From NCBI GenBank assembly GCA_023374045.1, contig CM041776.1, forward strand, positions 141,425,296-141,489,295: a stretch of 64,000 bases of DNA, written 5' to 3'. Position 1 is the first letter of the stretch. Every line of letters starts with the position of its first letter. The stretch comes from Limonium bicolor (Eukaryota; Streptophyta; Magnoliopsida; Caryophyllales; Plumbaginaceae). The notes beneath the pieces are model-generated. The model searched no databases. It saw only the letters and a list, made by a program, of their open reading frames with translations, and had not been told where the DNA came from. A program made the position numbers and the translations under genes. This document shows positions 11,090-22,878 of the stretch, one piece after another.

Positions 11090-11480
11090 CCTTCAAGGTA
11101 TCCCCTCATAACTAGGCATCTTAGCAAAGTTTTATACTCATATCCAACCTAATACAGCACTACTAACCACCTCGAAACCCATCTAGACAAAACAGTAATA
11201 TAACAGGAACTAAAACACAACCTGCATATATCTTCATTCTACTCCATGTTTATGTTAACCAACTGACATCAGACTCTCTCCCAAAGTGTTTCACCAACTT
11301 AGCTAGATGTATTAGGAATGATTTGGTTCATTATTAAACCAACACAACAATTTTAACACCTCTGAATATTGACCAAACAGAGACACAAGTTTCAGAAAAC
11401 TGAAACATCAAACATGTGCATACTTCCATTCCAACTTCTCTTTTAATGCATTAAATTGATTTCTAATTTTTTTTCCAAGG
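11090..11480. repeat. ~191-bp tandem array, left block (about 2 units)
   Basis: The landmark CCCAAAGTGTTT (about 11279) and its counterparts near 11090 and 11472 are spaced ~190 bp. The array is cut by A2 at 11480 and resumes at 15670 in the same phase. Confidence 0.7.
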
Positions 11481-14400
11481 TGTAACACCCCATCCAAAGC
11501 CAATCGTGGTTATCGCAAAACTGAACACTTAAACGAATATCTCGTTGCGGAAATCATAAACACCTGGACCTTGCCACGGTCTGATCACAGAGTATACCGG
11601 CCTTAAAATTTACAATACTTATCCAAAATACTTAACCAACCCAAAACATCACCATCCACAATACCACAACCAACCGAGTACAAGTAGCTAAATCATAATC
11701 ACAATGTTACACCAGTTTAAATATAAACAGTCGGGTGCACAGGCGCAACCCGAACTCAAAATAAACATCCCACCCTAAGTCTAACCGCTCCTACTCTCGT
11801 AGTGCGTCCTCATGGGTCTCTTACCTGCAAGTGTAAAAATAGCCCCCGAGGGGGTCAGCACGAATGCTGGTACACCCTCTCATGGCCCCCAAGCTAACGG
11901 GGCTACGACGACTAATTGTCGATAGCATGGAAATTGATTACATACACAAGCATAATATGAAGTGCAATAACAATATCCACAGATGAACACATATAGTTCA
12001 CAAACAATGAACGAATCAAGCGTTCCCTTATCAAGTGGGTTAGTAACCCCCTCCTTAGTCCTCATTTCCTTAATCTCAGTTCCTTACCTTAATCTCAATC
12101 TTAACTTATTCTCAGTATACAAACCGTTCCTGGAAGGGAATGGTTGTAGCTTAATTCGAACCTGGGATTTAGGTGATCCCACCGCACCATCTTAATGCCA
12201 CCTACCCTGGACGGGAGTCCAGCGTAGCTGAGCCGGCAACCGGCCCTAGGCTACAAGTCCGAAGACAAGTCCTTAAGCGGAGAGCGGATCTGATTAGATA
12301 CCGTCCCCCTTTTTCCTTAGCATGCATGACCGGAGATCGGTCCCGGTTTCCTCACTCAAGTTCCAGTTAGTAGACATCTTAATCACCATGTGCTAGCTAA
12401 GCCTTAACGGGCATTAACCAATGACCACCAAACTTAACTCTTATTCTTAACTCAGTAAGTACTAAACTTGGTTAGTAACCATCTCAAGTCTCGCGGGTTA
12501 GTGTAAAGATAACACAAACACAACGAGAATAAATATAACCGGTTGCATGCTTTATCTTGTTTTAGTCATAGCAATTAAACAGATAGCACACAAGCCGAGG
12601 GACACCTCGTTAGCAAGCAGGTCACAAGAAGGATTGTACCGTTCACCGTCGATCGTTGTTTGATTATCCTTCTTCGGGGTCCCAATTCACAAACCTAAAT
12701 CATTCATTCATTTTTAGGTCATTAGTTATTTGCACCTTACTTAACTCACTTAGTCCCTAAAGATTCTCGTTTAACAACCTCTCAAGCCTTTGCCACTTAG
12801 CTTACAAACTTAACTTTAAACATTATAACTTATACTTAACTTAATTCCTTAAGTTCTTAGGGTCCTAATCATTACCACCCTACCAAAGGTATACCTTATT
12901 ACCCATTGCCATTCTTAGAATTCAAAATTTCTTCTTTTTTTTATTTTTAGGCTCGACAGAACATCCGACCGACCTTACCTAAGGTCGGTCCATTCCAGAA
13001 CACTTTACCGTTTGAAAATTCTACCCCGACCGACCTTGCAAGTCCGGTCCCAAGGTCGGTCCATTCCCGAGAGTTTTCCCCGAGGGAAATTTAAGCTCGA
13101 CCGAACTTGCCAAGTCCGGTCCCATGTTTGGTCGATTCCAGAGACTTATTACCGTACAAAATTCTAGGCATGACCGACCTTGCAAGTCCGGTCCCAAGGT
13201 CGGTCCATTCCAGAGACTTAATTCCTTCACAAAATACAAGCCCGACCGAACTTGTAAGTCCGGTCCTATGTTCGGTCGATTCCAGAAACTTTCTCCGGTA
13301 GTGTAATCTGAGCTCGACCGACCTTGCAGGTCCGGTCCTAAGGACGGTCGGCTCCAGAACCTTATTTCTAAATTCTCTTTTCAACTCCAAACTTCTCCTC
13401 ATATATCCTATATATAACCTCATTTGGGCACCTCAAATACACCTTAAGCCCTCCACTAAACACATTAAATCATTCACCAAGATCCACCTTAGTCATTATG
13501 CATTTTCCTTGTAATAATGCCAACACTTGTAATGTTTTTCACTAGGTTTCTAGGTGGTGATTCATACCTAGTATAACCACTATGCCAAATGCTTCCTCAC
13601 CACTATAACATCATCTCCCAAGCATCTTTCACTATCTACAACTCTTTTATGCATTTACTTAAAGTTCCTTCACAAGCTTAAACTTCCATCCATCAACACA
13701 TTATTTCCTTCCTAGTTGTTTACCAACATTTGCCTAAGTCCTAAATACTCAATTACATTCTCTTGATTCCTAAATCCTTCATAGAAATACCTAAGTCATT
13801 GTAAGTCATTAGAACACCTTAATCTCACCCTTTTTCATCAAGACAACCCATAGAACATCATAGTACTTCCTTAGTCATTAAATCCCCTTAGAATATCTTA
13901 AACACTTAAGTTCTCCTTTAAATTTTGCCATGGGTCCTCTAGTATATAGTACATCCTAACACTTGGTTTTTCTCCATCAAAAACCAATATCACTCAATTT
14001 CTCACACACACCTTAACACACAATTTACACCAAAACTACACCACATCATCATATAGTGCTTAAACTTAAAATGCTTGGCACTTAGGCCCTTAAATGACAA
14101 TAATCCTAACCACTGAATTTCCACATATATTTTCCTTTAACCTGCGAATACACACAACAAGGCTCCCATTGAAATAAAATGCTTCTTATAATTCATCTCA
14201 ACATTGTTTTAACTATCTCTTCTTCTCATTTGCTCTTTAGTCACAAGTTCTCAAACATAATCATTGTTTCTCCTAGGTCATATATAACCCTTTTCTAATG
14301 TAAACTCTTCACTAAACTCATCACATAACTAAATCCCATTCCCTTAAACAATAAAACACCTTAAGGTAAGTAATTTACCTTGTTCTTTTACAAGCTTTAA

Positions 14401-15669
14401 AAGCTTTCTTCCTTAGGTTTTCCCTTGCTCAATCTCGGTCACCAATATATATCTCCTTGCCATTGTTCTAACCAATATCCAATGACTCCAATGAGTACTA
14501 GATAATACATTAACCCTAAGGAACAAACCCTAGGTTAAAAAAATGTGCTTTAAGGTATTAAGGTGATTGTTTTACCTTGGTTTCTCAAGACAAGCTTGGA
14601 TATGAAGCAAGAAGGACCTCGTCAATCCTTTGAAGAGTAGAAAACAAGCTAGAACAAGGCATAAACATGGAGTCCCATGAGTGCAAATTTTCGGACAAGA
14701 AAGAAAATGATGGAAACCTAGATTTTCTTACACTTTCTTTACCTTAAGAGAATGGAGAAGCCAATGGAGTCTCCAAACTTGAATTTCCTCCTCTAATGGT
14801 GGTTTGACTTGGCACCAAAATGAAGCTCTTGAAGTTTTGAAAAGATAGAAAGAGAGAGCTTGAGCTAACTAAGGAGAATATGAAATTTGTTTTGGTTTTG
14901 GAGCTAAAATGAGTGAGTTGTGTGAAAGGCTAGATGAAGCTAGCATGGAGGTATGCTTCACATTAATGGAGATGGGAGAGAGAGCAAGAAACCGTGGAAG
15001 CAAGGGATAATGAAGAAGTGAGGAGAGAGGTAAGTAAAGTGTGATATTTATGTTAAAAGGTGAATAGTACTTTTGCTTTATAAGTCTTTATTTGCTTAAT
15101 AAGTCATGAAGGTGGTGACTCACCTTATAAGAAACCGGCCCCCATTAGTAACAAGGGGTACTTAAGTCTTTGTTGACCAAATATCTCACTTATATTGTCT
15201 TATAAACTAGCTTAATTAATTTACTATTCACAAAACAAGGCACATTGTTGTGAAATTTTTGATTTCCCATTGATATAGACTTCCAAATGTGATACTATAT
15301 AGTACAATGTTAATTAAAGAGTAATGATGGGCATTTAGCCATTCAAAACTCATTTACAAGACAATTTTTCAAAAACGTGCTTTAAGACTCCTTAAAGCAC
15401 ATTTTGTGTTTTAACTTGTTTTCAAGCTTGGTTTTCTTTGGTAATTGATTTAAAATGAGCATTAGGTTATTACTAAGGTCTTAGAACAATATTTGTGTAC
15501 TCTCCCAAGTCTCTCCAAGCTTAGAGCACGTTTTTGCTTAAACTACTCTTTTGGTGTTTCCTTATATTTCCTTTGATTGGAATGTTTCTTAATGTTTCTA
15601 AGGCATTATTTAGCCTCCTTATATCTTAGTTTATCATTTAAACACCATATCTAAGTTTGGGGTATTTCA
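11481..15669 (-). mobile_element. A2: solo LTR, TSD CAAGG (4.19 kb)
   Basis: Minus-strand ends are TGAAATACCCC (at 15669) and GGGGTGTTACA (at 11481). CAAGG precedes it at 11476-11480 and follows at 15670-15674, and the host tandem repeat continues across. It is a solo LTR produced by recombination between the two LTRs of an insertion. It contains the 6-unit hairpin minisatellite, the GCCCCCGAGGGGGT and CAGCA...TGCTG stem-loops (11842-11869), a TATA-like promoter and splice-like sites, in the order seen in other A LTRs. Confidence 0.92.
12965..13350 (-). repeat. Hairpin minisatellite, 6 units of ~72 bp (A2)
   Basis: Units begin near 12965, 13026, 13097, 13170, 13242 and 13313. Stems alternate between CCGACCTT...AAGGTCGG and CCGAACTT (CTTGTAAG variants) with GTTCGGTCG on the other arm. 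This is the highest unit number in the window. Confidence 0.88.
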
Positions 15670-18480
15670 CAAGGTGTTTACACTCTTAGGTTGATGTATT
15701 ATCAAGGTTATAAATTCATTTTCAGGCCACTTCAACACTCTTATACCAACTGTATTTCAGTTATACAGAAAACAACAGATTCTGGAAAAACTGAAAACCA
15801 GAAACTGTACATCACCTCTTCCTCTTGCTTTTAGTTCATTAATCAGTTTTCAAATCCTCCCAAAACTTTTACTCAACTAGATAGTTTTATTAGGAAGGTT
15901 TTGAACTTAAACACAACTCAAAACAAGGTTGTTAACATCTCTGAATGTTCAGTATATAGAGATCAGAATCTGCAGAAAACTAAAACACCAACTCTAAGCA
16001 TATTCCCATTCAGTTTCTCCTTGTAATGCGTTAAATTGATTTCCTATCTTTCCCAAGTGTTTACAAACCTAATTAAGTGTATTAGCTGGGTTTCAAATTT
16101 GTTAACAAGCCATTACAATCCCCTTATACCTACTGTGTGACAGTTATACAAAGGTGACAATGTTACAGAAATTCTGAAGACACGGTTTGGGTATCTTCTC
16201 TTTTATCTCCCTTATTGTTCATTAACCTGACTCCTATCCTTCCCAAAATGTTTACATCCTTAGGTAAATGAGCTAACAAGGTTTTAAGAACATTTTTAAC
16301 CCAATACTACACTCGCATAGCTTCTGTGATTAATTACACATAAACAGTAACCCAATGAAAACTGAAAAGAAAGAACATGACTCTTCTTCTGTTAGATTAT
16401 CAGACTGACCTCTAATTTCCAAATGAGCACACTCACTTAACTCTCTCCTTTATCATGTCTTGGGTTCCATTCTTAAGCTATTATAACACACTTAATACTT
16501 CTGGGAATCGACCATACAGAACCCAAGTTTGAGAAAACTGAAACAACAATCTGTGAAAAAAAACTTCCATTTGACCTCTCTGTAAATGCATTAAACTGTC
16601 TTTTGATTTCTTCCTCATTGTTCCCACTCACAAGTAGATGTAATAGGAGGGGTTTAAGTCCTTTTTTTTCCATAACAATCCAACAGACTTAACCCCACTG
16701 CGACTCAGTTACTCAGACACAACTTATATCTGAAATCTGAACAAGAATCTACATCTTTCTGTCTGACCCTTGCTTATAGTTAGTTATTCTAACTTCTATC
16801 TTCCCCTCAGTACTTATACACTTACTATGGTATGTTAGAGGTGTTTTAGGTTCATTAGTAACTCAGTATGACCCATTCTACTCCCTTTGCACACAGTTAT
16901 ACTGACCTGAAAAATGCAAAATAGAAGCACCAGTCTGATATCTTTTCTTCTATTTTCATGTTTGTTCAAAAATCTGATATTCAAATCTCTCCCAAAGTGC
17001 TTACCTACTTAATTAAGTATTATAGCACAAGTTTAAACTCGAAAACAGCCCCAAACAGCCCTCTGTCACATGGTTATACAGAAGACACTAAATTTCTGAA
17101 ATTGAGAACAGCAAACAGAAACGTGATCTGCTGCATTTCTTTCCTATTGTTTTCTTTTTGTTCACGAATCTGACTTACACTTTCCCTAATCACCAACTCA
17201 CGTAGTTAAGTGTTCTTATTAAAGTTTTAAATCCCAAATAACTCCCTTGATGTTACAGACTTATCCTTATACTGAAACTGGGAAGTTGAACAAACTGAAA
17301 CAATGAAACACCATACTGATATTCCATATTCTATTTCTGTTATTTGCTCACGACTTAATTTTCAATTCTTCCCAAATTGTTTGGCTTCCTTGTTATGTGT
17401 TTTAATATAGCTTGAACCACCAAATAACCCAAAGCCACAAGGGCTACGTTTCTGAAAATCTGTTACACAGAACTAAAAAAAGAAACTGATGCACTATGAT
17501 TGGTATTTTACTCCTCTTTTGTTTTGCTTTTCATTACTTGGCCTAGTCTCTTTTCACTCCCCAAGTTATATCTTCTTAGTTAGATGTCTTGATATATTTT
17601 TTAACTCTAATCTAGCCCAACTCAACCAAGACAACATCTCTCAACTCCCTTACAAGAATCTGAAAACTGAAGCAGAAACCTGTGAACCTGAAACCATGAA
17701 ACTGATACATATACATTTATTTTTCTTCTGTTTTTGTATGTCAAATGACTCCCCAAATGGTTTAGCTATTTAGTTAGAACCTCAATGCAGTTTTAACTCT
17801 CAAAACAGACCCCAAGACAACAAGGTCTGCACTTCTAAAGTTTCTTCACTCAATTCTGTAAACAGAAAGAAAAAAAAAACAGAAACCAGAAGATGTGAAC
17901 TGTTGCATTTCCTTTCTTATGATTTCCTTTCTGTTCACGATCTTGGTTCTGGGTTTTCCCCAGGTGTATTTAAGTTAACTAGGTGGGTTAGATATATAGT
18001 AGATTAAACATCATATTCATAAACCCCCAATAACCCCTCTCCGATTTTATTATACAGAAAACCAAGCTACTGAAACTGCATCATAAACAGAAAGCATGAT
18101 GATGCGTTTGTTTCTTGTTCTATTAAGTTGCTATCTGTTTATTTTTTGTTCCAATCACTATCAGGTTAGCTACTAAGTGAAATGTTGTGATATAGTCTTA
18201 CCCTCAAACAACGTTGTTACTCCTACTGAACATGTTTATACTGAAACAAGACATTCAAAAATTAAAAACTGAAACTGAAATTGTTGTTCCTTTCTTCTGT
18301 TGCTTACTTCTGTTTATTATGTTGACTAGTTTTCCCCCAACGTGTTTATGACTTAGCTAGGTGTGTTAGTAATGTACTAGTTGTATTTAAGTTCATAAAT
18401 AACCTACAAAAACAAACAACCTCTACTGAATCCAAAATACTAAATAATTGAACTTGATAGTTTGGCTTTGTTTTCTTATT
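15670..18480. repeat. ~191-bp tandem array, main block (about 15 diverged units)
   Basis: The landmark CCCAAA(G/A)TGTTTAC or a degenerate form recurs near 15666, 15858, 16052, 16242, 16414, 16604, 16798, 16990, 17180, 17370, 17559, 17750, 17955, 18150 and 18330. Intervals are mostly 189-195 bp. Each unit then carries a CTTAGNTAGGTGTNTTA-like block, CAGTTATACAGAAAA, an ACTGAAAC-rich block and a TTCTGTTNTTTGTTCA-like block. Units are strongly diverged but in strict phase. The array lies entirely inside the B1 LTR. Confidence 0.85.
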
Positions 18481-19500
18481 ATGGTTTCAGGTTAGAGTTG
18501 GCTCACCAGTTGAGTGACTTGACAGATTCTCCTTGGCTAATCCTTTGGTACTTCCTGATATCTTTTCGCAGCTTGATCAGGGGCTAGTTTACTGAAGATT
18601 TTGGGCTCACTCCCAGAATAATCTCACCAAGGTAAGTTAACACACTAGAATAGAGAAGACAGAGGGAGAGACTTAGAGAGGCAGGTGCATGAGACCTCGG
18701 GCAAAACCAAACAGAGAAGAAGAAAGGAGTTGTTGCAGTGTCTTTACCTCACTAGTTCTTTGGGTTTAATTGTTCCAGGTTCCCAGAGACTTGTGCACCA
18801 GCTCGATCAGGCAGAAAGGGAGAGCAGGAAGACTTAGTTCACTGATCAAACAAGGATGGATGCGATAGTAATGTGACTGTTTTCTCCTCGAACTGAAACA
18901 TCAAGACAGAAAGAATTTAGGAGTGCCATGAAGGCTTGGGCTTACCTTCCCGCATGAGCAAAGCGACAGAGGGGAAGAGCAAGACTCTGAGCGGGAAATC
19001 ACCATGGCATGTGAATGTGAAGGAGGAGGACTGAAACAAGGATTTTAATTAACGTCAGAGGCAAGGGTATTACTCTAATGACAGAAGCAAAAAGGAGATT
19101 GACGCCGCAGCTTAATGAATTGTTTCTGGTTGTGCATTCCCAAGAGAATTTGTGGAAGTTTGAGAAGGAACAAACTCTGATGCACACCTTCTGTCATTTG
19201 CACAACTTTTACTAAAATCAAAGTGAAACAGATGGTGCTTGTGGTCTCCCAGGTGAATGCCTCAACTGCTTATGTGGCAATCAACAACCGGCACCAGAGA
19301 TTGTTTTGTGAGTATGAAGATCTCAGTTTGTGTTCCAGGTAGTCAGAGATAACATGAGAATGTGATGGCCCGTTGTTAATGTTTTCCTGATTACAGATTA
19401 GTTTATGGCTGGTTTCCTCAGTGATATTCTCAAAATCAAGACAGTGGGATAGTATTCCCAAGTTCCCAGAGGTTCCTTGCAGGGTTACCATGTCGATTCT
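18481..19500 (-). other. B1 leader-like segment with splice-like sites, possible captured gene fragment
   Basis: The segment is richer in G+C than its surroundings and free of the tandem units. On the minus strand it shows GGAAG|GTAAGCCC (near 18945), GATGTTTCAG|TTCGAG (near 18896), TGAG|GTAAAG (near 18747) and TATTCTAG|TGTG (near 18643). A 73-codon open frame (19491-19270) and a 62-codon frame (19187-18999) lie on the same strand; neither matches a family I recognise. It could be a spliced LTR leader or a captured host gene piece. Confidence 0.3.
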
Positions 19501-19565
19501 CTTTTTTTTTAGTTACCTTAGTAGACTTAGTACTAGTTTTAATTCGTTAGTATTAGTCACCGAAT

Positions 19566-19655
19566 TCTAGCACAGCTCAACCGGTTAAGGCATTCAGGTC
19601 GGTACGAGAGGTATCGGGTTCGAACCTTGGCGGGAGCACATTTGCTCTTTTTTTT
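19566..19655 (+). mobile_element. tRNA-derived SINE-like element
   Basis: A-box-like AGCTCAACCGGTTAAGG at 19574-19590 and B-box GGTTCGAACC at 19617-19626, about 40 bp apart as in tRNA genes, followed by a T-run (about 19646-19655). The cloverleaf stems pair poorly, so a working tRNA gene is unlikely. It is oriented against the B1 LTR. No clear target duplication was found. Confidence 0.5.
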
Positions 19656-19679
19656 GTATCAGCTATATACATGCCATTT

Positions 19680-19975
19680 TTGTATACGTATATATATGTG
19701 TGCGACTATATTATTATGTCGCGTTATTTGTTACATACGCGACTATTTTATTTGTCACATTGTTAGTTATATATATATATATATATATGACTATTTTATT
19801 ATTCCCCGTTGTTGCTTATATATATAATGTTGGGATGTTGTAACGTTGTGTATATGTTTATAAATATACCTATATATATATATATGTATGCGACTGTATT
19901 AATATGTCACGTTGTCATTTATGTACGTAACACCGGTTGTATATATATATATATATGGGTGACTATATTAACGTT
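19680..19975. repeat. AT microsatellites and degenerate ~80-bp repeat
   Basis: (TA)n runs near 19768-19788, 19869-19884 and 19940-19957. Between them the phrases TGCGACT(A/G)TATTA and ATGTC(G/A)CGTTGT/TAT recur. It lies near the B1 LTR 5' end. Confidence 0.6.
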
Positions 19976-20230
19976 TTCGGTTTAGAAGTGCGCACTCATA
20001 TATATGAGTTTACGTTTACGTTTATAATTTGTCTAGTGTATATGGGATGTTCATACAATTTATTGGGTGCACTAGTGGTATTTATTTTACGCACCGATAT
20101 GTACATGCGGTATAAGTATCCGTTTGGATCTACATTTTAAATACATTAATGTTTCATGGTAATTATTGCACATAATTTAATTTGAACTTCACTAATTTAA
20201 AGTGGTAATTACTCGGGGTATTTCACTGGG

Positions 20231-20594
20231 CCTTTATGGCCACCAAATTATAGGGGTGTAGCTGCCGATGGTGGATGCGCGAGTGCGGGGCCGTGGGGAG
20301 TAATTAACGGTATACTCTCTGTTATGCCGTAGGATATTGTTAGACAGTATATGGTTGGGTAGACAACTCATTGTCTGTTTTGGGAATTAGTATTGTAAAG
20401 AATGTTGTAATTATGTCTCTGTCATTACTGCGGGGGTTTAGTTTGTATATTTGGTAAACGCTACATTACTCGCATGGGCGGGTATGGCACACCCGGGTTA
20501 TTTTTGTGAACGACTTTTAATTACCGCTGTGAATCGACTGATTATCTATGCTAAGCGCGCAAGATTATCCGGATTATTGATTAGGGGTGTTACA
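20231..20594 (+). mobile_element. C1 LTR fragment, part 2, with LTR 3' end
   Basis: Resumes after B1 with CCTTTATGGCC, matching C2 and C3 after their stem-loops. Ends AGGGGTGTTACA at 20594. The following sequence aligns with the middle of C3, not with any LTR start. Confidence 0.8.
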
Positions 20595-21236
20595 GTCTAT
20601 ACCAGGAGGGTTAGTAGTTATTAGAATACCGACTCAATCAGACCACATGAATTAATAGCTAGTGATATGTTCCCGAGATACGCATAGGAGTTACGAGCGG
20701 TACGAGCATAGAGGATAAGCATGATATGTCACGCTAGCGTTGTTCAACGGTGTACGGTACGTTATTGTATGGTCTGAGTGTCCCTTTGGACTCCCTCGGG
20801 TTTGGATGTTTGTGTGAATGCATGATAAGATGGATATGGGTGATATATTATATGTTTGCGCATATAATTGCATGTTATACCGTGATATTAATTGTGCGGG
20901 ACGTCTTTCAAACTAAGGCTATCTCATTATGTAAACTCGAACTGGGTATGGATTATAGAAACATACAAATCAACTATGAATGACTAATGACATAGATCAT
21001 ATTGTCCTTGAACTTGGAAGTAACCTAGGCAACATCTAGGCGAACTTTAAAGACCTTAAAGGTCCCCACATGGAGAACATCATTCTTTATAACCTAAGCA
21101 TAGATCTTAGGTAAAGGTTACGAACCTAACTATATGGCGGGAGCAAATGAAGATGAGGAAAATCTAGGGTAGTCACGGACTACATGATCGCGCATTGGTG
21201 GTCACCGGGAGGCAGGACGACCAAACTGGGTCCTCT
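20595..21236 (+). mobile_element. C2 LTR fragment, part 1
   Basis: Similar to the reverse complement of C3 at about 61070-60400, including GGTGTACGGTA and the GATCGCGCATTGGTGGTCAC block. It begins directly after the C1 end, so C1 looks inserted into C2. It ends at the A element's target duplication CCTCT (21232-21236). Confidence 0.7.
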
Positions 21237-21543
21237 TGTAACACCCCATCTCGATCCAATCGTGGTTATCACAAACTTAACACCATATATACAAACTCTG
21301 CAGCGGATTCAATTACATTCCAGGACCTTGCCATGGTCTGACTACAGAATATACTGAACATTCCAATCTTAACCAAATACATATCCTTCTTACAATCCCC
21401 TCACATCCTATACATCTTACTTACTCAAATTGCCATACGAGTGTACATGCACAACTCGTAGGCCACACTTAATCCGTAACACTTGTACCCCTTCTTACTC
21501 TCGCGACGGCCGCCTCCTAACGTTCACCTGTGTAGTAAAAACA

Positions 21544-21572
21544 GCCCCCAAAGGGGGTCAGCACGAATGCTG
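21544..21572 (-). other. Double stem-loop near the LTR 3' end (A3)
   Basis: In LTR sense: CAGCA-TTCG-TGCTG, then ACCCCCTTTGGGGGC and a TGTTTTTAC run followed by an AG|GT pair (in A5 TTGCAG|GTAAGC). The same layout is seen at 31392-31420 (A4), 11842-11869 (A2) and 58116-58143 (A5). Confidence 0.65.
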
Positions 21573-22878
21573 GTATGATCCTCTCATGGCCCCCAAGCTA
21601 ACATGGCTACGACGACTAATTGTCGATAGCATGTAGGTTGATTAGATGCACAACATAATAGTAAATGCTGTAAACAACAACCCAAATATGAACAATCAAA
21701 GTTCAAACAATAGAACGACTTAAATGAGTTCCCTTAATTAGAGAGTTAATTATTTAACTCCTTAAGTTATGTTTCCTCTCAATCTTAGTCCATCCTTATC
21801 TTACCTCAATCTTAGTCTTATCTTAATCTTAGAAATAACCATCCTTTAAAAAGGAGTGGATGTAGCTTATCTTAGTCTTAATAATACAAACCATCCTTTA
21901 AAGAGGAATGGTTGCAACTTATCTCAACCTTACCTTATATATGCCAACCGTTCTCTCATTGGGAACAGGTTAACCCTTAGTTCGTTGTTTATTTTTGTAG
22001 GGCTTGGTTAACCCTAGCCAGCAGCAGGACACTTACCGGCAATAAACAACATTCTTAAATTGTTGGGGATGTAGGCTAGATCCCCCCACACCATCTTAAA
22101 ACCACCTACCTTGGACTGGATGTCCAATGTAGCTGAGCCGGCCAACCGACCCTAGGCTACTAGTCCGAAGACTAGTCCTTAAGCGGAAGTCGGATCTACT
22201 ATAGATACCGACCCCCTTTCCTTAGCATGCATGACCGGAGTCAGTCCCGGGTTCCTCACTCCCCCCTTAAGTTCCAGTTAGTAGTAGTCTCAAGACCATG
22301 TCTGTTGGTTAACCTCTTTCGGTTTATAACAAACTAATATTAGGGAGCGTTCCTTAGTCTCACTCAATTCCTTACTAAACGTTGGTCAGCAAGTTCTCAC
22401 GGTAAGTTGTGTTAGTTCTCAAACATCACACAACAATACAATAAACATAATGTTCTGGTTGCATGCTATATCTTGTTTAGTGAGCACACAAAAACAAATA
22501 GCACACAAGCCGAGGGACTCCTCGTTAGCAAGCAGGTCACAAGAAGAACTGTACCGTTCACCGTTGGTCGTTCGGTTGCTTACTCTCTTCCGGAGTCCAA
22601 ATACTCAAGCCCTAAAACATTCATTCAGTTTTAGGTTATTAATCACTTAACTTAATTCAACTTATTTAACTTACTTAACCCATAATGATTCCCACCTAAC
22701 ACCTCTTAAGTTTTACAACTTAATCTTACAACTTAACTTTAAACTTTTAAGTTTATACTTAGCTTAATCCCTTAGGTCTTTATACCTCTAATCATCAATG
22801 CCCTCTTAATGGGGTACCATAAATACCACTAAACTTCCTTGGGGTTTCTTTCTCTTTTTTATTTTTTATCTTTAGGGT

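Larger units (their letters stand above)
9469..20225 (-). mobile_element. B1: giant solo LTR (about 6.56 kb after removing nested A2)
   Basis: On the minus strand it starts TGAAATACCCCGAG (at 20225) and ends GGGGGTGTTACA (at 9469). CTGGG flanks it exactly on both sides (9464-9468 and 20226-20230), and the C1 sequence continues across. Removing nested A2 (4189 bp plus a 5-bp duplication) leaves about 6563 bp. No second copy of the LTR ends, primer site or PPT was seen inside, so I read it as one solo LTR rather than a short element. In sense order it holds AT microsatellites, an antisense tRNA-derived SINE, a leader with splice-like sites, a ~191-bp tandem array and a terminal ~1.5 kb shared with B2. 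Alternative: a non-autonomous unit with lost LTR structure. Confidence 0.8.

Noticed and set aside
12965..13350. CRISPR-like array
   Set aside because: Evenly spaced repeats, but the spacers are also related between units and the context is a plant LTR.
19566..19655. Functional tRNA gene
   Set aside because: Boxes are present, but acceptor and T-stem pairing is poor and no plausible anticodon stem is seen.
9469..20225. B1 as a complete element with two short LTRs
   Set aside because: No repeated ends, primer site or PPT inside; the duplications flank a single TGAAATACCCC...GGGGTGTTACA unit.
20594..20620. Primer site after the C1 LTR end, making C1 a 5' LTR
   Set aside because: The sequence that follows does not match a tRNA-Met or other known primer site and aligns instead with the middle of C3.
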